Counted from the first letter of the stretch, positions 18,098-27,900 are shown. The stretch is DNA of 64,000 bases from Neorhizobium petrolearium (GCF_017873175.1 NZ_JAGGJW010000008.1:1-64000); one strand, 5' to 3'. Numbers and translations are program-made. The notes: generated from the sequence alone by a model not told the origin.

Positions 18098-19507
18098 TTA
18101 CTTCCACCCGCGGATATCGACGAAGTGACCGGCGATCGCGGCTGCGGCGGCCATGGCCGGCGAGACGAGATGGGTGCGGCCCTTGTAGCCCTGGCGGCCC
18201 TCGAAATTGCGGTTCGAGGTGGAGGCGCAGCGTTCGCCCGGCTTCAGACGGTCGTCGTTCATCGCAAGGCACATGGAGCATCCCGGCTCACGCCATTCGA
18301 AACCGGCTTCCTTGAAGATCTTGTCGAGGCCTTCGGCTTCCGCCTGTTCCTTGACGATGCCCGAGCCCGGTACGATCATGGCATTGACCGTGGAGGCCAC
18401 CTTCCTGCCTTCGACGACCTTTGCGGCGGCGCGCAGGTCCTCGATGCGGCCATTGGTGCAGGAACCGATGAAGACACGGTCGACCGCGATGTCGGTCATC
18501 TTCGTGCCCGGCTTCAGGCCCATATATTCCAGTGCACGCCACTTGGAAGCGCGCTTCGTCTCGTCCTGGATGTCGTCCGGGTTCGGGACCACGCCCTGGA
18601 CGGAGACGACGTCTTCGGGTGAGGAGCCCCAGGATACGATTGGCGGCAGGTTGGCGGCATCGAGCACGACGACCTTGTCGAAATGTGCGCCTTCATCCGT
18701 CTTCAGCGTCTTCCAGTAGTCGAGCGCCATGTCCCAGGCCTTGCCCTTCGGGGCGCGGGGCTTGTCCTTGATATAGGCGAAGGTCGTTTCATCCGGCGCG
18801 ATCAGGCCGGCGCGGGCGCCGCCTTCGATCGTCATGTTGCAGACCGTCATACGGCCTTCCATGGAGAGCGAGCGGATCGCTTCGCCGGCGAATTCGATGA
18901 CGTGGCCGGTGCCGCCGGCAGTGCCGATCTCGCCGATGATCGCGAGGATGATGTCCTTGGCGGTGACGCCCGGCGGAAGCTGGCCATCGACGCGCACCAG
19001 CATGTTCTTCGCCTTCTTCTGCACCAGCGTCTGGGTGGCGAGAACATGCTCGACTTCGGACGTGCCGATACCGTGCGCCAGCGCGCCGAAAGCACCATGC
19101 GTCGAGGTATGGCTGTCACCGCAGACGATCGTCATGCCGGGCAGGGTGAAGCCCTGTTCGGGACCGACGATATGGACGATGCCCTGGCGGACGTCCTTTT
19201 CGGAATAATACTCGACGCCGAAATCCTTGGCGTTCTGGGCGAGCGCCTCCACCTGGATGCGGCTTTCCTCGTTCTTGATGCCTTCGTGGCGGTCGGCGGT
19301 GGTCGGCACGTTGTGGTCGACGACGGCGAGCGTCTTTTCAGGCGCGCGGACCTTGCGGCCGGCCATGCGCAGGCCTTCGAAAGCTTGCGGCGACGTCACT
19401 TCGTGCACGAGGTGACGGTCGATGTAGAGAAGACAGGTGCCGTTTTCGTCTTCGGAGACGACGTGGTCGTCCCAGATCTTGTCGTAAAGGGTGCGGGGTG
19501 CGCTCAT
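18098..19507 (-). CDS. leuC: 3-isopropylmalate dehydratase large subunit
   Basis: This 469-residue aconitase-fold enzyme isomerises isopropylmalate in leucine synthesis, together with LeuD. The 4Fe-4S ligands are Cys350 ([10 protein letters not shown]), Cys410 and Cys413 ([11 protein letters not shown]). Substrate-binding blocks include [25 protein letters not shown] (130-154). The ATG at 19507 ([12 protein letters not shown]) is the family start; the upstream in-frame extension is not conserved. leuD and leuB are not adjacent, as is usual in rhizobia. A strong terminator follows. Confidence 0.97.
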   Translation of the reverse strand: MSAPRTLYDKIWDDHVVSEDENGTCLLYIDRHLVHEVTSPQAFEGLRMAGRKVRAPEKTLAVVDHNVPTTADRHEGIKNEESRIQVEALAQNAKDFGVEYYSEKDVRQGIVHIVGPEQGFTLPGMTIVCGDSHTSTHGAFGALAHGIGTSEVEHVLATQTLVQKKAKNMLVRVDGQLPPGVTAKDIILAIIGEIGTAGGTGHVIEFAGEAIRSLSMEGRMTVCNMTIEGGARAGLIAPDETTFAYIKDKPRAPKGKAWDMALDYWKTLKTDEGAHFDKVVVLDAANLPPIVSWGSSPEDVVSVQGVVPNPDDIQDETKRASKWRALEYMGLKPGTKMTDIAVDRVFIGSCTNGRIEDLRAAAKVVEGRKVASTVNAMIVPGSGIVKEQAEAEGLDKIFKEAGFEWREPGCSMCLAMNDDRLKPGERCASTSNRNFEGRQGYKGRTHLVSPAMAAAAAIAGHFVDIRGWK

Positions 19508-19828
19508 GGCTGCTATCCGTAAAGCTGAATGGAACGAGGGATGAGGGTCCGGCAGCCGCAGGCTGCCTTCAAGCTGAAAAAGATCAGCTAAGTCGGTCGC
19601 AAAGCGCCCCAGAAACGCGCGCGAAGAAGCGTGCCGGCAGGCGTTTGTGGTCCTGCAGCACGATGAACTGGTTCGCGAGGCATCCGAATTTCGATCCCAT
19701 GGCGGCTTCCATATCAGTTTCCGGTGAAATCGGCAATGGAGTTGCGTTGCAGAGGACATGTCGCATCGCTGTCATAAAGTTTTCGCCGAAACGTGCTTGA
19801 TCTGGCCTTCCAAACGGAGGGATGCCTA
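19508..19828. other. Divergent intergenic region leuC/ppk2
   Basis: These 321 bases separate two divergent starts and must hold both promoters. I looked for a leucine-rich leader peptide ahead of leuC and found none. A 63-codon open frame on the minus strand (19584-19775) has no family I recognise and no convincing ribosome site. Confidence 0.5.
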
Positions 19829-20743
19829 ATGTCCGAACCCATTCACGAACAGCTCAGCCGCATCAAGGAAGAGATTGCCGACAGCTTCGATGAAGAGCTG
19901 GAAATGCAGATGGAGGAAGATCAGCTTGATGAGCTGGTCGTCGAGGGCATGTCAGGCCCCGCCGAGCAAACGCTGGACCGCAGGATCTATTTCCGCGAGC
20001 TCTTCCGTCTCCAGCATGAGCTTGTCCGCCTGCAGGATTGGGTCCAGTACAAGAAGCTGAAGATGGTGGTGATTTTCGAGGGCCGCGATTCCGCCGGCAA
20101 GGGCGGGGCGATCAAACGCGTCACCCAGCGACTCAATCCGCGTGTCTGCCGCGTCGTGGCACTCCCGGCCCCGACCGAGCGCGAGCAGAACCAGTGGTAT
20201 TTCCAGCGCTATGTGCCGCACCTGCCGACGGCCGGCGAAATGGTGATGTTCGACCGCTCCTGGTATAACCGCGCCGGTGTCGAGCGGGTCATGGGCTTCT
20301 GCACGGCGGACGAGCTGGAGGAATTCTTTCGCTCAGTGCCGGAATTCGAGCGCATGCTTGTCCGCTCCGGCATCATTCTCCTCAAATACTGGTTCTCGAT
20401 CACCGACGAGGAGCAGGAATTCCGCTTCAAGATGCGCATCCACGACCCGCTGAAGCAGTGGAAGCTCTCCCCGATGGACCTCGAAAGCCGCGTTCACTGG
20501 GAGGAATATACCAAGGCCAAGGAGGAGATGATGGAGCGCACCCACATTCCGGAAGCGCCGTGGTGGGTCGTGCAGGCCGTCGACAAGAAGAGGGCACGGC
20601 TCAACATGATCGCCCACCTTCTTGCGCAGGTTCCTTACGAGACGGTGCCGAAAGAGACGGTCATGCTTCCCGAACGCGTCCGCCATCCGGACTATATCCG
20701 TCATCCGGTGCCGGCGGACATGTACGTTCCGGAAGCCTACTGA
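19829..20743 (+). CDS. ppk2: Polyphosphate kinase 2
   Basis: This 304-residue PPK2 transfers phosphate between polyphosphate and nucleotides. It has Walker A GRDSAGKG (85-92), Walker B DRSWYNRAGVER starting at Asp142, and the lid-type segment PTEREQNQWYFQRYVPHLP between them. It is a single-domain form with an acidic N-terminal extension of about 50 residues. The ATG at 19829 follows ACGGAGGG. It may make GTP or ATP from polyphosphate; substrate preference cannot be read here. It is divergent from leuC and convergent with the ABC permease. Confidence 0.93.
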   Translation: MSEPIHEQLSRIKEEIADSFDEELEMQMEEDQLDELVVEGMSGPAEQTLDRRIYFRELFRLQHELVRLQDWVQYKKLKMVVIFEGRDSAGKGGAIKRVTQRLNPRVCRVVALPAPTEREQNQWYFQRYVPHLPTAGEMVMFDRSWYNRAGVERVMGFCTADELEEFFRSVPEFERMLVRSGIILLKYWFSITDEEQEFRFKMRIHDPLKQWKLSPMDLESRVHWEEYTKAKEEMMERTHIPEAPWWVVQAVDKKRARLNMIAHLLAQVPYETVPKETVMLPERVRHPDYIRHPVPADMYVPEAY

Positions 20744-20775
20744 GCCGGGCTGTCACCATCGCCTCTTGCGTTTCG

Positions 20776-21594
20776 TCACCGCTCCGCTCGCCTGCGCATC
20801 CGGCCCTCCAGACCCCGGAGGGCCAGTGACAGGCCGATCGTCAGGATGAGGTAGATATAGGTGACGATGGAATAGGTCTCGAAGAAGCGGAAGGACCCGG
20901 CCGCATAAACCTTGGCCATCTGGGTGATGTCGGCGACGCCAAGCACCGAGACGAGCGATGAATCCTTCACCATCGAAACAAAATCGTTGGAAAGAGGAGG
21001 GAAGATCACCCGCATCGCCTGCGGAAAGACGATCAAGCGGAAGCGTTGAAAGCGCGTGAGACCGAGCGCCTTGGCTGCCTCGATCTGCCCTTCATTCACC
21101 GATTGAAAGCCAGCGCGAAAAATCTCGGCAATGAAGGCGGCATAGCCGATCGTCAGGGCAATCACCGCCCGCCACAGCAGCGAAACGTCACGCACGAGAA
21201 GCGCCTCCGCCCATCCCCGCGCGATCAGCGGCGCCAGCGCCCAGTTGTAGAGCGCTACGAAACCCGGTGCGCCGACGAAGGCAATATAGAAGAGCAGGAC
21301 GAGGATCGGGATGCCGCGGATCAGTTCGACATAGAAGCGAGCGATCTGCCTCAGCACGACGTTTCCGGAAAGTCCGGCCAGCGCGATCGCCAGACCCAGT
21401 GCGGTCGCCAGCGCGAAGGCCGCCAGCGTCACGCCGATGGTGATGCCGATGCCCTTGACGACGATGCGGAAGACCTGCGCATAGAGGTCGTTAAAGGCGA
21501 TGATTGCCGCAAGGGCCAGGCAGAGGAGCCCGAAGGCCATCAGCCACCAGGGGAAATCCTCAGGCCCGGCGGCTTTGCGGCGCAGAGGCGCCAT
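20776..21594 (-). CDS. Polar amino-acid ABC transporter permease (HisM/GlnP type)
   Basis: The protein has 272 residues with about six membrane segments. The permease loop facing the ATPase is EAAKALGLTRFQRFRLIVFPQAMR (from about residue 170), and an earlier GIPILVLLFYIAF segment is typical of this family. It follows the binding-protein gene by only 4 bases. No ATP-binding gene lies beside it, so an ATPase encoded elsewhere must complete the importer. Confidence 0.9.
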   Translation of the reverse strand: MAPLRRKAAGPEDFPWWLMAFGLLCLALAAIIAFNDLYAQVFRIVVKGIGITIGVTLAAFALATALGLAIALAGLSGNVVLRQIARFYVELIRGIPILVLLFYIAFVGAPGFVALYNWALAPLIARGWAEALLVRDVSLLWRAVIALTIGYAAFIAEIFRAGFQSVNEGQIEAAKALGLTRFQRFRLIVFPQAMRVIFPPLSNDFVSMVKDSSLVSVLGVADITQMAKVYAAGSFRFFETYSIVTYIYLILTIGLSLALRGLEGRMRRRAER

Positions 21595-21598
21595 GCCC

Positions 21599-22396
21599 TT
21601 ATTCGCCCATCTTGTAGTCGAGGAACCATTTCCCGTTGAGCGAATCCAGCGTGCCGTCGGCCTTCAGCGCCGCGATCGCCGCGTTGACCGGCGCGACGAG
21701 GTCGGACCCGTTCTTGAAGATGAAGCCGAAATCCTCCGTGCCGAGCGGCTCGCCGATGGTCTTCAAGGAACCGCCGGAGGCTTTCACATAGCCTTCGCCG
21801 GCAGTGCTGTCCGTCAGCACCAGGTCGACGTCGCCCGCCTTCAGGGCCTGTACGGTCGCGCCGAAAGTCTCGAAGAGCTTGATCCGCGGGTTTTGCTCAT
21901 TGCCATCAAGGATCTCATACACCGCGGTGTAGAATGGACTCGTTCCCGGTTGCGCGCCAATCAGTCCGTTATCCAGGGCGGCAAAGCTCTTGGCATCGGT
22001 AAACCGCTTCTCGTCGCCGCGCACCAGCATGAGCTGCTGCGAGCGCATGTAGGGATCGGAAAAATCGACCTTCTCCTTGCGGTCGTCCTTGATCGTGATG
22101 CCGGTCATGCCGATGTCGTACTGGCCGTCGGAAACCGCCTGGATCATCGCGTCCCAACTGGTGTTCTGGTATTCGACCTTGAAATTCAACCGTTTGGCGA
22201 TTTCATTCATCGCGTCATATTCCCAGCCGATCGCCTGGCCGTTCTTGGGATCCACGAACTGCAGCGGCGGATAGGCGTTTTCGGTCACGATGACGACGGT
22301 CCGACCCTTCAGGTCCGGCAATTCGGCGGCAATACTCAGGGCCGGGGCGAGAGCGAGTGCAACAAAGCCGGCGAGAACGGTGCGTCGGGCGAGCAT
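21599..22396 (-). CDS. Amino-acid ABC transporter substrate-binding protein
   Basis: The 265-residue periplasmic protein has an export signal (MLARRTVLAGFVALALAPALSIAAE). The SBP family 3 body includes NAYPPLQFVDPKNGQAIGWEYDAMNEIAKRL, then YDIGMTGITIKDDRKEKVDFSDPYM, and a closing NAAIAALKADGTLDSLNGKWF. This class binds polar amino acids, but the exact ligand is unknown. The ATG at 22396 begins the signal peptide. It is followed by its permease, and the gene before it (rplS) ends in its own terminator. Confidence 0.92.
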   Translation of the reverse strand: MLARRTVLAGFVALALAPALSIAAELPDLKGRTVVIVTENAYPPLQFVDPKNGQAIGWEYDAMNEIAKRLNFKVEYQNTSWDAMIQAVSDGQYDIGMTGITIKDDRKEKVDFSDPYMRSQQLMLVRGDEKRFTDAKSFAALDNGLIGAQPGTSPFYTAVYEILDGNEQNPRIKLFETFGATVQALKAGDVDLVLTDSTAGEGYVKASGGSLKTIGEPLGTEDFGFIFKNGSDLVAPVNAAIAALKADGTLDSLNGKWFLDYKMGE

Positions 22397-22485
22397 CGAA
22401 AAACTCCTAGAAGATCGGTCGTCCGAAATTCTCACATTTCAAAAGCGGATGGCAAGGCGCGTCATTGCGTCGACTGCGCCACAAA

Positions 22486-22516
22486 CAAAAAAGGCGGCAC
22501 GCCGGCCGCCTTTTTC
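22486..22516 (-). terminator. Rho-independent terminator of rplS
   Basis: An A-run, GGCGGC, a short loop and GCCGCC then a T-run form a symmetrical hairpin between the rplS stop and the next gene on the same strand. Confidence 0.85.
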
Positions 22517-22534
22517 GAAATGATTGTCCGAAGC

Positions 22535-23080
22535 TTATTCGGCAGAAGCTTCCGCAGCCTTGGCTGCTTCGGCAGCTTCCGCTGCTGCCTTTGCTTCTGC
22601 GGCTTCGGCTGCTGCCTTTTCCGCGGCGAGGGCCTGGGCGGCTGCGACCTTCTCGGCCTCGATGCGTGCACGCTCCTCGGCGGCTGCCGCGCGCTCTGCT
22701 TCGTTCAGCTTGCGGGCGCGGGTATTGGTGTTCTCGACGATACGGGCCGACTTGCCGCGACGATCGCGCAGGTAGTAGAGCTTGGCGCGGCGGACCTTAC
22801 CGCGGCGGACCACTTCCACGCTCTCGACCATCGGCGAGCAGATCGGGAATACACGCTCGACGCCTTCGCCGTAGGAGATCTTGCGGACGGTGAAGCTTTC
22901 GTTGAGGCCGCCGCCGGAGCGGGCGATGCAGACGCCTTCATAGGCCTGCACGCGGGTACGGTTGCCTTCCGTGACGCGCACGTTGACGCGGACGGTATCG
23001 CCCGGGGAGAATTCGGGAAGCGTGCGCTTGGCTTCGATCTTGGCGACCTGTTCGGCCTCAAGCTGCTGAATGATGTTCAT
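22535..23080 (-). CDS. rplS: 50S ribosomal protein L19 with alanine-rich tail
   Basis: The protein has 181 residues. The first 115 or so are a standard L19 (starting [16 protein letters not shown]; core [36 protein letters not shown]). Residues about 125-181 are an added tail made almost entirely of Ala, Glu and Lys, predicted to be one long helix. Typical L19 proteins end near residue 115-130. L19 lies at the interface of the two ribosomal subunits. The gene belongs with trmD/rimM/rpsP, but here an exporter gene on the other strand separates it from trmD. Confidence 0.97.
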   Translation of the reverse strand: MNIIQQLEAEQVAKIEAKRTLPEFSPGDTVRVNVRVTEGNRTRVQAYEGVCIARSGGGLNESFTVRKISYGEGVERVFPICSPMVESVEVVRRGKVRRAKLYYLRDRRGKSARIVENTNTRARKLNEAERAAAAEERARIEAEKVAAAQALAAEKAAAEAAEAKAAAEAAEAAKAAEASAE

Positions 23081-23340
23081 CGTTTCAAACCTTTGGTTCT
23101 TCTGAAACAGCCAGAGCGCTCGATGATCCTTGGGTCAAAGCCTCGGGATTTGCCTTGTCGGCAGAGCGGGTTCGCCATTCTTTGTTGCCGGTCGATGGGA
23201 CAGATCCCATTTCCGCGTGGGCCAATACACGAAACGAACCCGCTTGTCATCCCTTGCATAGCGATTTTGTGACGAATGTGCCGGCCGTTGCCGCCTGGTT
23301 CCGAAGCAGCTATGTCACGTGCAAGGGATGAGGAAACACC

Positions 23341-24087
23341 ATGACAATCACGATGATAGCGTTGCTCGCCGCCGCGGGCTTTCTGTCCGGTGCTGTGAAT
23401 GCGATCGCGGGCGGCGGCACGTTCCTGACATTCGGAGCCATGACGCTTGCGGGCGTTCCGCCGATTTCCGCCAACGCCACCTCGTCGATCGTACAGTTTC
23501 CTGGTTATATCACCTCGACGATCGCCTATCGGGATGAGATCGCCCACCGCTGGCGCAGCGCCCTCCTACTGGCCATCGTCTCGGTCGTCGGCGCGTTTGC
23601 CGGCGCTTTTCTGCTCCTGTCGCTCGACAATCCTTCCTTCCGACAGATCGTTCCCTGGCTGCTCGCTGCCGCGACGGCTGTATTTGCTGCCGGCCCCTGG
23701 CTGAAGCCGAAATCCTCCGCCGAACGGTCGGCAAATTCGCCCGCCTGCATCATCGGCCAGTTTCTAACATCCATCTATGGCGGCTTCTTCGGCGCCGGCA
23801 TGGGCATCATGATGCTCGCGGTGCTGGGCATCACCACCGGCGGTACGTATCATCATCTCAACGCGCTGAAAAACCTGTTGGCGGTGCTGATCGCAGCAGT
23901 CGCCATCGTGGTTTTCGTGGGCGGCGGGGTGATCGCCTGGGCCGAGGCCATTGTTATGATTCCGGCCGGCGCACTCGGCGGATATGCGGGTGTGTGGATG
24001 GCGCGGCGCGTGCCGCAGGCCGTCATGCGCTGGTGCGTCGTTGCCGTCGGGATCGGCCTGACGGTCTATTATTTCGTGACGGGCTGA
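23341..24087 (+). CDS. TauE/SafE-family membrane exporter
   Basis: This 248-residue polytopic protein is of the sulfite/organosulfonate exporter family. The N-terminal repeat has [21 protein letters not shown] and the second half has [17 protein letters not shown], the paired glycine-rich motifs of the family. The substrate is not predictable. The gene sits between trmD and rplS but on the opposite strand, and its last 19 bases overlap the end of trmD. It may be a lineage-specific insertion into that conserved block. Confidence 0.88.
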   Translation: MTITMIALLAAAGFLSGAVNAIAGGGTFLTFGAMTLAGVPPISANATSSIVQFPGYITSTIAYRDEIAHRWRSALLLAIVSVVGAFAGAFLLLSLDNPSFRQIVPWLLAAATAVFAAGPWLKPKSSAERSANSPACIIGQFLTSIYGGFFGAGMGIMMLAVLGITTGGTYHHLNALKNLLAVLIAAVAIVVFVGGGVIAWAEAIVMIPAGALGGYAGVWMARRVPQAVMRWCVVAVGIGLTVYYFVTG

Positions 24088-24764
24088 TTGGAGAGAAGGT
24101 CCGGCCTGCGCTCGGCCGTCAGCTTCTTCGCTTCTTCGAGCCGCCATTTCTCGATCGCCGCATGATTGCCGGAGGTGAGCACGGCCGGGATTTCCCGGCC
24201 CTCGAAGAGCTGCGGCCGCGTGTATTGCGGATATTCGAGGAGGCCGTCCTCGAAGCTCTCGTGGGTGCCCGAAAGCGCGTTGCCCATGACGCCCGGCAGG
24301 ATGCGGATAACGGCGTCGAGCAGCGTCAGTGCAGCCGGCTCGCCGCCCGAGAGGATGTAGTCGCCGACCGACACCTCTTCGAGGTTGCGCGCATCGATCA
24401 CCCGCTGGTCGACCCCTTCGAACCGGCCGCAGACGATCACCACGCCATCGCTTGCAGCGAGCTGCCGCACTCGTGCCTGCGTCAGCGGTCGCCCGCGCGG
24501 GCTCATCAGCAGGCGAGGCCGGCCGTCATCCTTGGAAACACGGTCGATTGCCTTCGCCAGAATATCCGGTCTCAGCACCATGCCGGCACCGCCGCCGGCC
24601 GGCGTATCGTCCACCGTGCGGTGCCTGTCCTCCGCGAAATCTCGGATCTGCACCGTATCGAGCGACCACTGGCCACGCTCCAGCGCCTTGCCGGCCAGCG
24701 AAAAGGCCAGATGCCCCGGGAACATTTCCGGGTAGAGCGTCAGGATCGTCGCGCGGAAGGTCAT
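24069..24764 (-). CDS. trmD: tRNA (guanine-37-N1)-methyltransferase
   Basis: This 231-residue SPOUT-family enzyme makes m1G37 in tRNA and prevents frameshifting. It starts [19 protein letters not shown]. The knot region contains [16 protein letters not shown] and the C-terminal part has [26 protein letters not shown]. The start codon overlaps the rimM stop as TGATG, so translation is probably coupled. The 3' end overlaps the convergent exporter gene by 19 bases. Confidence 0.97.
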   Translation of the reverse strand: MTFRATILTLYPEMFPGHLAFSLAGKALERGQWSLDTVQIRDFAEDRHRTVDDTPAGGGAGMVLRPDILAKAIDRVSKDDGRPRLLMSPRGRPLTQARVRQLAASDGVVIVCGRFEGVDQRVIDARNLEEVSVGDYILSGGEPAALTLLDAVIRILPGVMGNALSGTHESFEDGLLEYPQYTRPQLFEGREIPAVLTSGNHAAIEKWRLEEAKKLTAERRPDLLSNQPVTK

Positions 24765-25324
24765 CACTTGCCTTTGTGGGGAGGGGCCCGGCGGCTGTCA
24801 TCCGGGTTCTCGATCAGCCCTGCTGCCTGCGGATCGATGAGGATCTTGCCGTTTTCGAGGTCGATCTCCAGCACTGCCGCTTCCGAAAAAGGGATCAGCG
24901 CCGGGCGACGGCCGGGACCTTTGAGCTCCAGCAGGTCGCCGGCGCCGAAATCATAGACGGCGCTCACGGTGCCGTAGCTCTTGCCTGCCTCGTCGACCGC
25001 CTCGAGACCTTCGAGATCGGCATAATAGAATTCGTCTTCCTCCAACTCCTCGTCCGGAAGGTTGTCCCGTTCGATGAAGAGTTCGAGACCGTTCAGAGCT
25101 TCAGCAGCGTTGCGGTCGTTGATGCCTCGGAAGCGGACGATCGCCATATTCTTCGCTTCGCGGATTTCGAGGATCTCGAAAACCCGCCCGTCCTCGCTGT
25201 ACAGGTGACCGTAATCGCCGAGCGCCGTCGGGTCGGCCGTATAGGACCGCACGCGTACCTCGCCCCTCAGGCCTTGAGCAGTGCCGATCGTTGCCATCAA
25301 AACGGGGTTTTCAAGCTTCGTCAT
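24764..25324 (-). CDS. rimM: Ribosome maturation factor RimM
   Basis: This 186-residue protein has an N-terminal RimM barrel ([19 protein letters not shown]) and a C-terminal PRC-barrel ([39 protein letters not shown]). It binds S19 and helps assembly of the 30S head. The start at 25324 ([14 protein letters not shown]) is the family start, and an in-frame ATG at 25354 is less likely. It is coupled to trmD by a one-base TGATG overlap. Confidence 0.95.
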   Translation of the reverse strand: MTKLENPVLMATIGTAQGLRGEVRVRSYTADPTALGDYGHLYSEDGRVFEILEIREAKNMAIVRFRGINDRNAAEALNGLELFIERDNLPDEELEEDEFYYADLEGLEAVDEAGKSYGTVSAVYDFGAGDLLELKGPGRRPALIPFSEAAVLEIDLENGKILIDPQAAGLIENPDDSRRAPPHKGK

Positions 25325-25383
25325 GCGGGTCGTTCCGGTTGTATCGCGCCTCATTTAAGCTTTGTGCAATCAAAAGCAAACAG

Positions 25384-25415
25384 CAAAACGGGCGGCACAA
25401 AGATGTGCCACCCGT
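25384..25415 (-). terminator. Hairpin terminator/attenuator after rpsP
   Basis: A 12-base stem (one mismatch) at 25388-25399/25404-25415 with a 4-base loop is followed on the minus strand by TTTT. It lies between rpsP and rimM and may reduce read-through into rimM-trmD relative to the ribosomal gene. Confidence 0.8.
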
Positions 25416-25441
25416 CAAAAGCGATCCGAACGGAGGGAGAA

Positions 25442-25807
25442 TTATTCCGCTGCGGCCTCGGCTGCTGCGTCGGCGACCTTCTGAGCCTTCTCGGCTGCAC
25501 GCTCCTGGGCCTTCTTGCCTGGCTTTGCCTTTTCCGGGTTGTTGCGGGCTTCGCGCTGGGCAACACCGGCTTCAGCGAGGAAGCGGAGCACGCGGTCGGT
25601 TGGCTGGGCGCCCTTGGCGATCCATTCCTGGATGCGCTCGGCGTTCAGTTCGACGCGCTTGGCATCGTCCTTGGCGAGCATCGGGTTCCAGGCGCCGAGC
25701 TTTTCGAGGAAACGGCCGTCGCGGGGCGAACGGGCGTCGGCAACGACGATATGATAGTACGGACGCTTCTTGGAGCCGCCGCGGGCGAGACGAATTTTCA
25801 GGGACAT
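25442..25807 (-). CDS. rpsP: 30S ribosomal protein S16 with charged alanine-rich tail
   Basis: The protein has 121 residues. Residues 1-83 are a normal S16 ([21 protein letters not shown], then [11 protein letters not shown]). Residues about 84-121 are a lineage-specific extension rich in Ala, Lys and Glu. S16 is needed for early assembly of the 30S 5' domain. The position between chorismate mutase and rimM is conserved in Rhizobiaceae. A hairpin separates it from rimM. Confidence 0.97.
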   Translation of the reverse strand: MSLKIRLARGGSKKRPYYHIVVADARSPRDGRFLEKLGAWNPMLAKDDAKRVELNAERIQEWIAKGAQPTDRVLRFLAEAGVAQREARNNPEKAKPGKKAQERAAEKAQKVADAAAEAAAE

Positions 25808-25867
25808 TGACTTACTCCTTGGGTTTTTCTTGAGGCCGCCATCAGGCGGGCTGGTCTTCGATATGTT

Positions 25868-26185
25868 CTAAGCGGTTTCTTTCGTGCCGCCATGTTCGGC
25901 GGCGATGGCTTCATGATGCCGGATGACTTCCTTGATGACGAAGTTCAGAAACTTCTCGGCGAAATCCGGGTCCAGATGCGCTTCCTTCGCCAGACGACGA
26001 AGGCGTTGGATCTGGTATTCCTCGCGCGCCGGGTCGGCCGGTGGCAGATCGTACTGGGCTTTCAGGACGCCCACCTCCTTGGTGCAGCGGAAACGTTCCG
26101 CCAGCATATGCACGAGCGCCGCATCGATGTTGTCGATGGACTGGCGGTAGCTTGAAAGTCTTGCTTTGACTTCGGGGTCAACCAC
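25868..26185 (-). CDS. Chorismate mutase (AroQ class)
   Basis: The protein has 105 residues and is all helical. The AroQ fold is seen in LSSYRQSIDNIDAALVHMLAERFRCTKEVGVLKA (active-site Arg and Lys of helix 1) and DPAREEYQIQRLRRLAKE. It converts chorismate to prephenate for phenylalanine and tyrosine. It is a stand-alone enzyme, not fused to prephenate dehydratase. It starts 15 bases after ffh on the same strand, although its role is unrelated to SRP. Confidence 0.9.
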   Translation of the reverse strand: MVDPEVKARLSSYRQSIDNIDAALVHMLAERFRCTKEVGVLKAQYDLPPADPAREEYQIQRLRRLAKEAHLDPDFAEKFLNFVIKEVIRHHEAIAAEHGGTKETA

Positions 26186-26200
26186 GAACGTCCTCCCTCA

Positions 26201-27790
26201 TCACTTCTTCTTGGGCAGGCCGGGAAGCCCCGGGAAGCCGCCGCCCAAACCCGGCAAACCGCCGGGCAGCTTGCTGCCGCCAAGGCCGGGAAGTCCGCCC
26301 ATGCCGCCGCCGGGCAGGCCCGGCATCGAGCCAGGCCTCAGGCCTGCGGCCTCGGCCTGCTTCTGCAGCGCTTCGATCTGCTTCGGGTCGAGCTTGGAAA
26401 GGTCGGGCATGCCGCCCATCCCGCCCATTCCGCCGAGACCCATCTTCGAGGCAAGGCCGCCCATCATCTGCTTCATCATGCCGCCCTTGCCCTTGCCGCC
26501 CATCATTTTCATCATGTCGGCCATCTGGCGGTGCATTTTCAGAAGCTTGTTGATGTCGGAGGCATCGGTGCCGGAACCGGCAGCGATGCGCTTCTTGCGG
26601 GAATGCTTGAGAATATCAGGATTGGCGCGTTCGGCCTTGGTCATCGACTGGATGATGGCGATCTGGCGGTCGAACATCTTGTCGTTCATGCCTGAGGCGG
26701 CGAGCTTGTCCTTCATGCCGGCCATGCCAGGCATCATGCCCATGATACCGCCCATGCCGCCGAGCGATTTCATCTGTTTCAACTGTTCGGCGAGGTCGTT
26801 CAGGTCGAACTTGCCCGACTGCATCTTCTTCGCCATCGCTGCGGCTTTTTCCGCATCGATGTTTTCCGCAGCCTTCTCGACCAGCGAGATGATGTCGCCC
26901 ATACCGAGGATGCGGTCGGCGATCCGGCGGGGATGGAATTCCTCCATCTCCGTCATCTTCTCGCCGGTGCCGATGAGCTTGATCGGCTTGCCGGTGACGG
27001 CGCGCATCGAAAGGGCTGCACCGCCGCGGCCGTCGCCGTCCATGCGGGTCAGGACGAGGCCGGTAATGCCGACGCGCTCGTCGAAATTGCGGGCGAGGTT
27101 GACGGCGTCCTGACCAGTCAGGCTGTCGGCGACGAGCAGGATCTCGTGCGGATTGGACTTCCGCTTGATCTCCGCCATTTCCTGCATCAGCGGTTCGTCG
27201 ATATGGGTGCGGCCGGCGGTGTCGAGGATGACGACATCATGGCCGCCGAGCTTTGCCGCCTGCACGGCGCGCGCGGCGATATCGGTCGGCGACTGGCCGG
27301 CGATGATCGGCAGCGTGTCGACGCCGGTCTGGACGCCGAGCTGACGGAGCTGCTCCTGGGCTGCCGGGCGGCGCGTGTCGAGCGACGCCATCAGCACTTT
27401 CTTCTTTTCGCGATCGGTCAGCCGCTTGGCGATCTTGCCAGTCGTGGTCGTCTTGCCTGAGCCCTGAAGGCCGACCATCATGATGACGACGGGAGCCACT
27501 GCATGCAGGTCGATGCCCACACCTTCCGAGCCCAGCATCTCGACGAGTTCGTCATGGACGATCTTGACGACCATCTGGCCGGGCTTGATCGATTTGAGGA
27601 CTTCGGCGCCGACGGCCTTTTCACGAACCTTGTCGGTGAAGGACCGGACGACTTCTAGCGCCACGTCCGCTTCCAGAAGCGCACGGCGAACCTCGCGCAG
27701 GGCGGCGGAAACATCCGCTTCGCTCAATGCGCCACGGCCGGTCAGTCCACTCAAGATGGAGCCAAGACGGTCCTGGAGGCTTTCGAACAT
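26201..27790 (-). CDS. ffh: Signal recognition particle protein Ffh
   Basis: This 529-residue SRP54 protein has an N domain (1-about 95) and a G domain with P-loop GLQGSGKTTTTGK (107-119), DTAGRTHIDE and TRMDGDGRGG. The methionine-rich M domain (about 300-450) binds 4.5S RNA and signal sequences. The last 60 or so residues are an unusual Gly/Pro/Leu/Met-rich tail of GGMGG and GLPG repeats. The ATG at 27790 gives the usual MFESLQDRLG start. It is the first gene of the run ffh-chorismate mutase-rpsP-rimM-trmD. Confidence 0.97.
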   Translation of the reverse strand: MFESLQDRLGSILSGLTGRGALSEADVSAALREVRRALLEADVALEVVRSFTDKVREKAVGAEVLKSIKPGQMVVKIVHDELVEMLGSEGVGIDLHAVAPVVIMMVGLQGSGKTTTTGKIAKRLTDREKKKVLMASLDTRRPAAQEQLRQLGVQTGVDTLPIIAGQSPTDIAARAVQAAKLGGHDVVILDTAGRTHIDEPLMQEMAEIKRKSNPHEILLVADSLTGQDAVNLARNFDERVGITGLVLTRMDGDGRGGAALSMRAVTGKPIKLIGTGEKMTEMEEFHPRRIADRILGMGDIISLVEKAAENIDAEKAAAMAKKMQSGKFDLNDLAEQLKQMKSLGGMGGIMGMMPGMAGMKDKLAASGMNDKMFDRQIAIIQSMTKAERANPDILKHSRKKRIAAGSGTDASDINKLLKMHRQMADMMKMMGGKGKGGMMKQMMGGLASKMGLGGMGGMGGMPDLSKLDPKQIEALQKQAEAAGLRPGSMPGLPGGGMGGLPGLGGSKLPGGLPGLGGGFPGLPGLPKKK

Positions 27791-27865
27791 CGTTTCTTCC
27801 TTCTCGCGTTTCGGGGATTTCCGGAAACGTCGGGTCTCTCCACGACAAAAACAAGACACAAAGCC

Positions 27866-27900
27866 AAAAAGCACCCGAGGGCGCAACGCGCTGTCGGGTG
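27866..27900 (-). terminator. Terminator upstream of ffh, for the NTF2-like gene
   Basis: On the minus strand CACCCGA pairs with TCGGGTG (27894-27900 with 27872-27878) across a 15-base loop, followed by CTTTTT. It follows the NTF2-like gene by about 120 bases and could also act as a leader hairpin for ffh. Confidence 0.6.

Noticed and set aside
19584..19775. A 63-codon minus-strand frame upstream of leuC as a possible leader peptide
   Set aside because: It has no leucine codon run, no attenuator hairpin and no recognisable family.
21500..23272. A 590-codon plus-strand open frame
   Set aside because: It runs antisense through the ABC binding-protein and rplS genes and a terminator, and has no family features.
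24329..25810. A 493-codon plus-strand open frame
   Set aside because: It is antisense to trmD, rimM and rpsP, all firmly identified.
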